DNA of 8,304 bases from assembly GCA_021443825.1 (NCBI GenBank), contig JABUTE010000286.1, positions 1 to 8,304 of the forward strand. Direction: 5' to 3'. A model generated the notes under the pieces. The model made no database searches and was not told where the DNA came from. It was given only the letters and a program-made list of their open reading frames with translations. Made by a program: the position numbers and the translations under genes. The DNA is from Bacillota bacterium (GTDB lineage: Bacteria > Bacillota > Clostridia > Peptostreptococcales > Anaerovoracaceae). Of this stretch, positions 1-5,940 are shown piece after piece. Each line of letters begins with the position of its first letter. Positions within the stretch are counted from its first letter, which is position 1.

Positions 1-343
1 TGCAGCAGGTGGTGAAGCCGGCTTCTCTTGCCAGCTTGATGCCGTGCTCGAAGGGATACAGAGCATCCATAGCGCGCACCTGCGGAGTGATGGGAGAGGA
101 GATTTCATTTCCGTCGTACTGGCTGTTTCTGTCCTTCAGGTCGTTGAAGTTGGAAAGATGGGTATGGGCGTCGATGAGACCGGGAGTTACCCACTTGCCC
201 TTTGCATTGATGACCTTTGCGTCTGCAGGGATGTCGAATTCCTTGCCTACGAATACGATCTTTCCGTCTTCGATGGCAACGATTCCGCTGTTGATGGTTT
301 CTCCGGTAACGGTTACGACCTTACCGCCTTTGATTACAAGCAT
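1..343 (-). CDS. Imidazolonepropionase-like amidohydrolase, N-terminal part (gene cut by the window edge)
   Basis: Only the first 114 residues are visible; the gene continues beyond base 1. The N-terminus has the small beta-sandwich typical of metal-dependent amidohydrolases (MLVIKGGKVV, residues 1-10), then the signature VTPGLIDAHTHL at residues 52-63, in which His60 and His62 form the HxH metal-binding pair of the TIM-barrel active site. The following SPITPQVRAMDALYP (83-97) and GFTT (109-112) resemble the COG1228 branch, cytosolic amidohydrolases related to imidazolonepropionase. The family hydrolyses cyclic amides or related C-N bonds, but the substrate cannot be read from this fragment. 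The ATG at 341-343 is well supported: AAGGAGG lies 5 bases upstream (349-355, complement). It is downstream of fbp on the same strand with a 61-base gap and no visible terminator, so read-through from fbp is possible. A separate weak promoter may also exist. There are no histidine-degradation genes nearby to support hutI. Confidence 0.88.
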   Translation of the reverse strand, partial: MLVIKGGKVVTVTGETINSGIVAIEDGKIVFVGKEFDIPADAKVINAKGKWVTPGLIDAHTHLSNFNDLKDRNSQYDGNEISSPITPQVRAMDALYPFEHGIKLAREAGFTTCC

Positions 344-366
344 AATAACCTCCTTGTGATATAGAA

Positions 367-372
367 ATTATA
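367..372 (-). promoter_or_regulatory. Possible -10 box for the amidohydrolase gene
   Basis: A perfect TATAAT reads on the minus strand 24 bases upstream of the amidohydrolase ATG. No good -35 lies 16-18 bases further upstream, where the sequence is GC-rich (GCGCTG-like). It would need an activator, or it may be chance in an AT-rich gap. Transcription could also come through from fbp. Confidence 0.35.
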
Positions 373-404
373 TGAATAGATAGGATATACAGCGCGGAGT
401 GGGT

Positions 405-2366
405 TTATCGGCCCTGCTGGATGATGCCTTCGCGATAGGCGACCAGCAGGTTCTTTAAGGCCTCGATCCGTTCGGCGATCTCTTTGCCCTGATCGGTATC
501 TCTGTTGAGGATCCTCTTGCTGGAGCTTTCAGTAGCTACCGATGTGGAATGGATGTCCAGCTCCTTGAGGATCGCCTGCTCCTTCGATTCAAAGGGTTCG
601 TTGGCAGAGAGGATGAAGCCGTAGGAATTCTGCACCAGACAGTAGCCGGCGATACCGGTAGTCTTCTGATAGGGCTTGGCAAAGCCGCCGTCGATAACGA
701 TGCAGCGGCCGTTGGCATGGACCGCCTTGCTGCCCTTCTTGACGGGAATATGACCGTTGATGATGCAGCCGCTTTCCACATTTGCGCCGAATTCGGCAAG
801 GATCATTTCGACCTTTTCTTCATCGTCGATGTGATTGTAATAAGGATTCTTGGCTTCCTTCCAGGTGCTTTCGTCTTCTACAAAGAGACGCTCGAAGGTA
901 GTGATGCGCTTTTTGCCGAACAGAGGTGATTTATAGCCGCACCACAGATACCAGAAGAGGTCGACGCCTCTCTTTCTCTTGTCGGGATCGGCAGAACCGA
1001 AATAACCGGCTCTTACCATGGTATCGGCATAATCGAACCACTTCTTTCCGGCCAGAGGACCGTCCGGGGTCTGCACCGGATCGAATTCGCCGCTTTTGGT
1101 CATGGGAACGGCGCCGTGGAACAGCAGGTTGCCGTTGAATACTTTGTAGATGCTGCCGTTGGCAAACAGATAGCGAACATGATCCTGCAGCAGCTCCGAT
1201 TCCATGAAGGCATCCTGCAGCCTGCTCATGACGGCGTCTTCTTCCGGCGTCAGCTTATAAGGATCCTTCGGATCGACGGTGGGGAAGTTGCAGGTCGACA
1301 TGGGATAATCTTTTCCGTCGATATTGACCGTCTTGTTTTCAAAATCGATCTTATCCAGCAGCTTCAGCGACTCGCACTCATAATAGGGATGCTCATCGAT
1401 CAGCTGACCCTCGACCTTAAACTGCATAACGGCGATGGCCTTGCCGATCTTGCGCAGGGTATCCAGGTCGGTGTCGTACATGGCATCCTTCTTGGTAACA
1501 GCCGCCTTAAAGCCGGTGCAGGGATCGTCTTTATAGGTGGTCAGGGCGAAGGTGACCAGCGGGCGCAGCGAAATGCCGTAGCCGACCTCCAGCGTATGCA
1601 GGTTGTCGTATCGGGTGCAGATGCGGATGACATTGGCGATGCAGGAACGGTTTCCTGCGGCAGCGCCCATCCAGAGGATGTCGTGGTTGCCCCACTGGAT
1701 ATCGACGCGGTTCTGTTTTTTCAAAAGATCGATGACCTTATCGCTGCCGGAGCCTCTGTCAAACAGATCGCCCACCACGTGGAGTCTGTAGACAGCCAGG
1801 CGGGAGATCATATTGCACATATCCTTGATAAAATCGTCGGATGCGCCGATCTCGATGATGGATTCGATGATATCCTGCTTATGGTGTGCGCGGCCCAGGG
1901 CTTCTTCTTCGGAGCCGTAAAGCAGCTCTTCGATGATATAGGCATATTCGGGGGGCATCTCCTTGCGGACGAAGGATCTGGTGTATTTGAACGAAACTCT
2001 TTTCAGAAGCCTGATCAGACGGTAGAGAATAGAAGAATAGAGTCCGTGAAGATCTTCGGTCTCTTTTTTGAGGATCTCCAGCTTTTCTTCGGGATAATAA
2101 ACAAGGGTCGCAAGAGTGCGTCTCTCGCTGGGCATCAATTCGGGGAAGACCTCATCGATACGGATCTTGATCGTACCGGATGCATTCTGCAGAATATGGT
2201 TAAAGGCTTCATATTCTCCGTGAATGTCGCTGAGGAAATGCTCTGTTCCCTTGGGAAGATTGAGGATGGCCATCAGATTGATGATCTCTGCCTGCGCATC
2301 TTCGACCGAGGGAAAGTCCTTTGCCAGGAGCTTTAAATACTTGCTTTCGTTATTCTCGATAATCAT
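405..2366 (-). CDS. fbp: Fructose-1,6-bisphosphatase, class III
   Basis: Cytosolic gluconeogenic enzyme that hydrolyses fructose 1,6-bisphosphate to fructose 6-phosphate and phosphate. At 653 residues it matches the long Bacillota-type class III enzyme (B. subtilis Fbp is about 670). This class is unrelated to classes I and II and belongs to the calcineurin-like metallophosphoesterases. The metal-site motifs are all present, numbered from the chosen ATG: DIHGE (47-51), GDLFDRG (199-205), GNHD (226-229), LFHG (416-419) and NGHIPVKKG (537-545), then VIDGGF (557-562). No signal peptide or membrane helix is seen. The reading frame also contains a GTG at 2370-2372. I prefer the ATG at 2364-2366 because GGAGG (2372-2376, complement) is then 5 bases upstream, whereas the GTG overlaps that ribosome binding site. 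The gene has its own promoter, with a palindrome on the -35, opposite the EPSP-synthase-like gene. The reading frame is intact and nothing looks transferred. Confidence 0.97.
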   Translation of the reverse strand: MIIENNESKYLKLLAKDFPSVEDAQAEIINLMAILNLPKGTEHFLSDIHGEYEAFNHILQNASGTIKIRIDEVFPELMPSERRTLATLVYYPEEKLEILKKETEDLHGLYSSILYRLIRLLKRVSFKYTRSFVRKEMPPEYAYIIEELLYGSEEEALGRAHHKQDIIESIIEIGASDDFIKDMCNMISRLAVYRLHVVGDLFDRGSGSDKVIDLLKKQNRVDIQWGNHDILWMGAAAGNRSCIANVIRICTRYDNLHTLEVGYGISLRPLVTFALTTYKDDPCTGFKAAVTKKDAMYDTDLDTLRKIGKAIAVMQFKVEGQLIDEHPYYECESLKLLDKIDFENKTVNIDGKDYPMSTCNFPTVDPKDPYKLTPEEDAVMSRLQDAFMESELLQDHVRYLFANGSIYKVFNGNLLFHGAVPMTKSGEFDPVQTPDGPLAGKKWFDYADTMVRAGYFGSADPDKRKRGVDLFWYLWCGYKSPLFGKKRITTFERLFVEDESTWKEAKNPYYNHIDDEEKVEMILAEFGANVESGCIINGHIPVKKGSKAVHANGRCIVIDGGFAKPYQKTTGIAGYCLVQNSYGFILSANEPFESKEQAILKELDIHSTSVATESSSKRILNRDTDQGKEIAERIEALKNLLVAYREGIIQQGR

Positions 2367-2394
2367 TTGCACCTCCGGGAATGAATCCTAATAA

Positions 2395-2422
2395 ATTATA
2401 GCATAACCGAAAAACCTTTCAT
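2395..2422 (-). promoter_or_regulatory. fbp promoter with extended -10
   Basis: On the minus strand, TGCTATAAT (a perfect -10 with the TGn extension, 2395-2403) is preceded by ATGAAA (2417-2422) at 16-base spacing. ATGAAA matches 4 of 6 bases of the TTGACA consensus. Transcription should start near 2388, giving a leader of about 20 bases before the fbp ATG. The -35 hexamer is half of a palindrome. Confidence 0.7.
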
Positions 2423-2431
2423 AGTATGAAA
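2417..2431. promoter_or_regulatory. Perfect palindrome, candidate operator at the fbp -35
   Basis: TTTCATA-G-TATGAAA is a perfect 7-bp inverted repeat around one central base. It covers the fbp -35 element, so a bound dimer would block RNA polymerase. It lies about 44 bases upstream of the -35 of the divergent gene, where it could also act as an upstream site. The bound protein is not identified. The short arms and lack of a U-run argue against an RNA terminator. Confidence 0.45.
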
Positions 2432-2474
2432 ACCCTTTCCGAAGCAGAGAAAAGCGCCTGCTGCCCGGGATTAT

Positions 2475-2503
2475 TTGACTGCAGTATATCAGATATGTAT
2501 AAT
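2475..2503 (+). promoter_or_regulatory. Sigma-A-type promoter for the EPSP-synthase-like gene and pyrR
   Basis: TTGACT (2475-2480) and TATAAT (2498-2503) are separated by 17 bases, 11 of 12 consensus positions. The start point should be near 2510, giving a leader of about 19 bases with GGAG at 2515-2518, 10 bases before the ATG at 2529. The leader is too short for attenuation or a riboswitch, so constitutive or operator-controlled expression is likely. Confidence 0.8.
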
Positions 2504-2528
2504 ATATTAGTTATGGAGATGAATTATT

Positions 2529-3770
2529 ATGGTTAAGATATATCCTTCCGTATTGGCCGGTACCATCGAAGCCCCGGCATCCAAGGCCGATGCCCAGCGG
2601 ATCCTCTTTGCTGCCGCCCTGCCCAATACGCCGACCACAATTGCAAATGTGCCAGACTGCCGCGATATCAACGCGACCATCGACTGCCTGGAAAGCTTCG
2701 GCTGCCGCGTAAAGCGCTCCGGCAGCGGCGATGTGGTCGTAGAGCCCTTTGCGAAAAACAATCCGGTTCCGACAGCCCAGTTCGATTTTAAGGACAGCGC
2801 CACCAGCGCCCGATTTTCCATGGCCCTTGCCGCAGCCTTCGGCATCAAAGCCTCCTGCCGAGGCTCTTCCTATCTGACAAAACGTCACATGCTGCCCCTG
2901 ACCAGTCGCATGGCCCTTCGCGGCATCAATATGACCAGCTTTTCGCTGCCTTTGGAAATGCAGGGCCGGCTGGAGGCCGGCTATTACCAGTTTCGCGGCG
3001 ATGAAGGATCGCAGTTCATCAGCGCCCTGCTGCTGGTCCTGCCCCTGCTGCTGGCAGACAGCGAGATCGAGCTCTCCAGCCCGCTGATCGACAGCTCCTT
3101 TGTCGATATTACCGTCGATACCCTGAAGCGGTTCGGCATCACCGTCGAAAAAACAGAAAAGGGCTATCATGTGCCCGGCCGGCAGATCTATGTTTCTCCC
3201 GGCGAGCTGGAGACCGAAAACGACTGGGGTCTGGCATCGGCATGGGTCTGCGGAGCAGCCCTGGGAAGGGCCAAAGGGGGAAAGCTCTCGGTTACCGGTC
3301 TTGCCAAAAAAACCGTGCAGAACTACCAGGATCTGCAGATCCTCACCTCTTTGCTGGAGCAGGATTTCACCGACCTGACGGTGGATATGTCTCCCTGGCC
3401 CGATCTGGTGCCACTTGTGGCAGCCGCCGCCGCGCTGAAGGGAGCTCATGCGGTCCTGACCGGAGCGCCCCAGCTGAAGACGAAAGAGACCAACCGGCTG
3501 AAGGTCACCGCCGAATGCATCCGCAGTCTGGGCGGCAGAGCCGTCCCATCGGAAGACGGCATCGAGGTATGGGGACCTGCGAACGGCGTCTTCGACGAAA
3601 ACACCGTTTTAGACTGCATGGGCGATCCCTGGGTCTTTATCTCCTTTGCTCTTTCCTGCGCGATGCTGAAGCAGCCGGTCATCCTGAAAGACGAGACCTG
3701 TGCCACCAAGATCTGCGAGGGCTTTTTTGACGACTTTGCCCGCCTCGGCGGAAACTATCAGCTCCTGTAG
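2529..3770 (+). CDS. aroA: EPSP-synthase-family protein (3-phosphoshikimate 1-carboxyvinyltransferase-like), altered PEP site
   Basis: This 413-residue protein has the two-domain enolpyruvyl-transferase fold along its whole length; E. coli AroA has 427. Canonical AroA joins PEP to shikimate 3-phosphate in the cytosolic chorismate pathway. By hand alignment to E. coli AroA, these residues are kept: Lys19 (K22), Arg24 (R27), Arg95 (R100), Arg119 (R124), Ser161-Gln162 (S170, Q171), Asp292 (D313), Glu320 and Arg323 (E341, R344, in KTKETNRL), and Lys394 (K411). These are changed: Ala20 for S23, Ala91 for G96, Gly160 for S169, and Asp-Pro-Trp-Val (366-369) for the Asp-His-Arg-Met signature, losing H385 and R386. 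Ala at the G96 position is the change known to lower glyphosate sensitivity in E. coli AroA. The frame is intact, so this is a divergent enzyme and not a pseudogene. No other shikimate gene is nearby; pyrR follows after 78 bases. The fold is certain, but true AroA activity is not. It could be the organism's working AroA or a paralogue with another acceptor. Confidence 0.85.
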   Translation: MVKIYPSVLAGTIEAPASKADAQRILFAAALPNTPTTIANVPDCRDINATIDCLESFGCRVKRSGSGDVVVEPFAKNNPVPTAQFDFKDSATSARFSMALAAAFGIKASCRGSSYLTKRHMLPLTSRMALRGINMTSFSLPLEMQGRLEAGYYQFRGDEGSQFISALLLVLPLLLADSEIELSSPLIDSSFVDITVDTLKRFGITVEKTEKGYHVPGRQIYVSPGELETENDWGLASAWVCGAALGRAKGGKLSVTGLAKKTVQNYQDLQILTSLLEQDFTDLTVDMSPWPDLVPLVAAAAALKGAHAVLTGAPQLKTKETNRLKVTAECIRSLGGRAVPSEDGIEVWGPANGVFDENTVLDCMGDPWVFISFALSCAMLKQPVILKDETCATKICEGFFDDFARLGGNYQLL

Positions 3771-3799
3771 CACCGGAGCCTGCAAGATCAATATGCTGA

Positions 3800-3816
3800 T
3801 CCGTTTTACGAACGGA
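3800..3816 (+). other. Small hairpin in the gap before pyrR
   Basis: TCCGTT-TTACG-AACGGA forms a perfect 6-bp stem with a 5-base loop between the EPSP-synthase-like gene and pyrR. No U-run follows, so it is not a standard terminator. The PyrR-binding loop consensus (ARUCCNGNGAGGYU) is not matched. It may be an RNA-processing or stabilising element, or chance. Confidence 0.25.
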
Positions 3817-3848
3817 CTCTGCTGCCGCAAAACTTTAAGGAGGTTCTC

Positions 3849-4388
3849 ATGGAGATCAAAGCGCTGATTATGACAGAAGAAGCCATGGACCGCGCCATCA
3901 AGCGCATGGCACATCAGATCCTGGAGCGAAATGACGGCTGCGAAAACGTGGTGCTCCTGGGCATTCGCAGACGGGGCGTTCCCCTTGCAAAAAAGCTGGC
4001 ATCCAATATCAAAGCCATCGAAGGAGCCGCCGTTCCCGTTGGCGAGCTTGACATCACCCAATTTCGGGATGACCGGTCTCAAGGCGAAACCGGCGCTGCT
4101 GCCGGCGCATCGAAGGTCAGCTTTTCTGTCGAAGGAAAGATAGTCGTTCTGGTCGACGATGTCATCTATACGGGAAGAACGGTCCGGGCGGCGCTGGATG
4201 CCGTATCCCAGCTGGGAAGAGCCTCCCAGATCCAGCTGGCCTGTCTTATCGACCGGGGCCACCGGGAGCTGCCGATCCGGGCAGATTATGTAGGAAAGAA
4301 CCTGCCTACCTCCCGCTCCGAGGTGGTCGGTGTTCTTGTCAAAGAATTCGACGGAGAGACCTGCGTGCGGCTGTACGCAAAGGATTAG
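3849..4388 (+). CDS. pyrR: PyrR, bifunctional pyrimidine operon regulator / uracil phosphoribosyltransferase
   Basis: This 179-residue type I phosphoribosyltransferase-fold protein matches B. subtilis PyrR nearly end to end. PyrR binds UMP or UTP and then the leader RNA of pyr genes to cause attenuation; it also has weak uracil phosphoribosyltransferase activity. The PRPP-binding loop VVLVDDVIYTGRT (99-111) is intact. IDRGHRELPIRADYVGKN (134-151) is the highly conserved family signature, and PTSRSE (153-158) follows it. AHQILERN (21-28) matches the N-terminal basic segment. Residues 66-74 read ELDITQFRD where B. subtilis has EIDITLYRD, a mild change. The ATG has AAGGAGG 5 bases upstream (3838-3844). 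Unusually, no pyr biosynthesis gene follows; a terminator and the convergent murA do. It probably shares the promoter of the EPSP-synthase-like gene, since I see no promoter in the 78-base gap. As there is no pyr leader here, any RNA target must be elsewhere in the genome. Confidence 0.96.
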   Translation: MEIKALIMTEEAMDRAIKRMAHQILERNDGCENVVLLGIRRRGVPLAKKLASNIKAIEGAAVPVGELDITQFRDDRSQGETGAAAGASKVSFSVEGKIVVLVDDVIYTGRTVRAALDAVSQLGRASQIQLACLIDRGHRELPIRADYVGKNLPTSRSEVVGVLVKEFDGETCVRLYAKD

Positions 4389-4420
4389 CCCCGCATACAG
4401 AAAACAGAACTGCAGATGCA

Positions 4421-4450
4421 AAAGACCCGGTCCTGACGGATCGGGTCTTT
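4421..4450. terminator. Shared bidirectional terminator between pyrR and murA
   Basis: AAAGACCCGGTCC and GGATCGGGTCTTT pair around the loop TGAC, giving a GC-rich 10-bp core with one G-U wobble, extended by three A-U pairs. The A and T tracts at either side let it work in both directions for the convergent genes ending at 4388 and 4464. The U-tracts are short (about 3-4), so termination may be moderate. Confidence 0.85.
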
Positions 4451-4463
4451 CTGTTATTCGTTC

Positions 4464-5741
4464 TTACTGATCGTTTTGGGGATCCTCCACCCGGATGACC
4501 TTTGCGCCCAGCTGATTCAGCTTTTCTTTAAAGCGCTCGTAGCCGCGCTCGATGTGATAGATCTCGCCCACCTCAGTAGTTCCCTCGGCGACCAGTCCGG
4601 CCAGAACCAGTGCGGCGCCGCCGCGAAGATCGGTCGATACCACCTTTGCGCCGGTTAGGGGCCGCTTATCGCCGGGAACGGTGGCTGTTCTTCCGTCGAC
4701 GCGAATATTCGCCCCCATGCGAGAAAGCTCATCGGCATGCATGAAGCGGTTTTCAAAGACCGTCTCGTTTACGGTGCTGGTGCCCTCGACCGTGGTCAGC
4801 AGAGCCATAAAGGGAGCCTGCATATCGGTGGGAAAGCCGGGATACGGCATCGTCTTGACAGAGGTAGCCTTCAGGTGCATGCCCTCTGCATTGACGCGGA
4901 TGCCGTCGCCCTCCTCGCTTACAGAAGCGCCGCATTCGATCAGCTTGGCGATGACGGGGCGCACATGATCGGACACGCAGTTTCTGACCAGCACATTGCC
5001 CCTGGAGATGGCCGCTGCTACCATGAAGGTGCCTGTTTCGATCCGGTCGGGAATAACGGTATGCTTTGTTCCGTGAAGAGACTCGACCCCCTCGATGCGG
5101 ATGCTGTCGGTTCCGGCGCCCTTGATCTTCGCGCCCATCTTGTTGAGGAAATTGGCAAGGTCGACGATCTCAGGCTCTTCTGCCGCATTCTCGATGATCG
5201 AGGTTCCCTTTGCAAGGGCGGCTGCCATCATGATATTTTCGGTAGCACCGACGCTGGGAAAATCCAGATAGACCAGATCACCGGTCAGCTGCTGCGCGCT
5301 GGCATCTACAAGAGATTCTTCGATAACGACCTTGGCGCCCAGCTTGCGAAGGCCCTTGATGTGAAGATCGATGGGACGGCTTCCGATGGAGCAGCCGCCG
5401 GGCTGGGCGATATTGGCAGCGCCGGTCTTAGCCACCAGCGGCCCCATGACAAAGAAGGAGGCTCTCATCTTTTTTACCAGTTCATAGGGAATGGTGCTGG
5501 TATTGACCGAACCGGACACGATCACCGTATGGTTCCCGTAATCCTCTTCCACCGTTTTGCCGAGGCTTCTTAAGATGCGGCACATCACATCCACATCACG
5601 CAGCCTGGGCACATCGTAGATGGTGCATATTTCATCGGTCAGGACCGTGGCTGCCAGAATGGGCAGCACAGCGTTTTTTGCACCGCTGATCACGACCTCC
5701 CCATGAAGCGGACCTGCTTTTTCAACTATAAATTTAGCCAT
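4464..5741 (-). CDS. murA: UDP-N-acetylglucosamine 1-carboxyvinyltransferase (MurA)
   Basis: Cytosolic enzyme that transfers enolpyruvate from PEP to UDP-GlcNAc, the first committed step of peptidoglycan synthesis and the target of fosfomycin. The 425 residues are close to the family norm (E. coli 419). Key residues are all present: Lys22-Asn23 in SGAKNA; Arg93 in MRAS; Cys117 in QPGGCSIGSRPIDLH, the catalytic and fosfomycin-alkylated Cys, so no Cys-to-Asp natural resistance change; Asp306 in PGFPTDMQ; Asp371 and Arg373 in DLRGG; and Arg399 in IERGYE. The ATG at 5739-5741 has AGGGAG about 6 bases upstream. The gene stands alone with its own promoter and terminator, divergent from the MFS gene. 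Many Bacillota carry two copies (MurAA/MurAB, also called MurA/MurZ); which one this is cannot be settled from the window. The neighbouring EPSP-synthase-like protein shares the fold but lacks this level of motif conservation. Confidence 0.97.
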   Translation of the reverse strand: MAKFIVEKAGPLHGEVVISGAKNAVLPILAATVLTDEICTIYDVPRLRDVDVMCRILRSLGKTVEEDYGNHTVIVSGSVNTSTIPYELVKKMRASFFVMGPLVAKTGAANIAQPGGCSIGSRPIDLHIKGLRKLGAKVVIEESLVDASAQQLTGDLVYLDFPSVGATENIMMAAALAKGTSIIENAAEEPEIVDLANFLNKMGAKIKGAGTDSIRIEGVESLHGTKHTVIPDRIETGTFMVAAAISRGNVLVRNCVSDHVRPVIAKLIECGASVSEEGDGIRVNAEGMHLKATSVKTMPYPGFPTDMQAPFMALLTTVEGTSTVNETVFENRFMHADELSRMGANIRVDGRTATVPGDKRPLTGAKVVSTDLRGGAALVLAGLVAEGTTEVGEIYHIERGYERFKEKLNQLGAKVIRVEDPQNDQ

Positions 5742-5779
5742 TGGGGTCTCCCTTAAATGATTGCAAAATAAATCAATAT

Positions 5780-5808
5780 ATTAAAGCATAAATCAGATTT
5801 CAAATCAA
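5780..5808 (-). promoter_or_regulatory. murA promoter
   Basis: On the minus strand, TTGATT (5803-5808) and TGCTTTAAT (-10 TTTAAT with TGn extension, 5780-5788) are 17 bases apart. The predicted leader to the murA ATG is about 32 bases. A small palindrome, GATTTCAAATC (5796-5806), overlaps the -35, but the stretch is AT-rich so it may be chance. Confidence 0.65.
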
Positions 5809-5839
5809 GGGACTTTCTTCTGATTCTGCGGATTGCGGC

Positions 5840-5868
5840 TTGTTTGCGAAATCAAAGAGCAGTATAAT
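5840..5868 (+). promoter_or_regulatory. Promoter for the MFS transporter
   Basis: A perfect TATAAT (5863-5868) lies 17 bases after a partial -35, TTGTTT (5840-5845). The start is predicted near 5875, leaving a leader of about 65 bases. I see no strong leader hairpin, riboswitch or terminator in it. The promoter fires away from the murA promoter. Confidence 0.6.
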
Positions 5869-5940
5869 ATGTTCGCTTTTGTCTGAAATGATCAAACATT
5901 GCAAATAAGACCCGTTCGTCGTTTTATCAAAGGAGTTTTT

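Noticed and set aside
1116..2336. 406-codon open frame on the plus strand opposite fbp
   Set aside because: Antisense shadow of a strongly conserved enzyme. It has no domain and no promoter or ribosome binding site.
2370..2372. GTG as an alternative fbp start
   Set aside because: The GTG overlaps the GGAGG ribosome binding site; the ATG at 2364-2366 has ideal 5-base spacing.
2519..2536. Five-codon frame overlapping the start of the EPSP-synthase-like gene
   Set aside because: It lies within the ribosome binding site of the main gene and has no site of its own; most likely chance.
2511..3449. 312-codon open frame opposite the EPSP-synthase-like gene
   Set aside because: Shadow frame: composition is unlike a real protein, and it ends within the divergent promoter leader.
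3771..3848. PyrR-type attenuator before pyrR
   Set aside because: There is a short hairpin, but no PyrR-binding loop consensus, no antiterminator and no U-run after the stem.
5888..5908. Six-codon leader ORF (MIKHCK) upstream of the MFS gene
   Set aside because: No clear ribosome binding site and no attenuator hairpin after it, so nothing suggests translational control.
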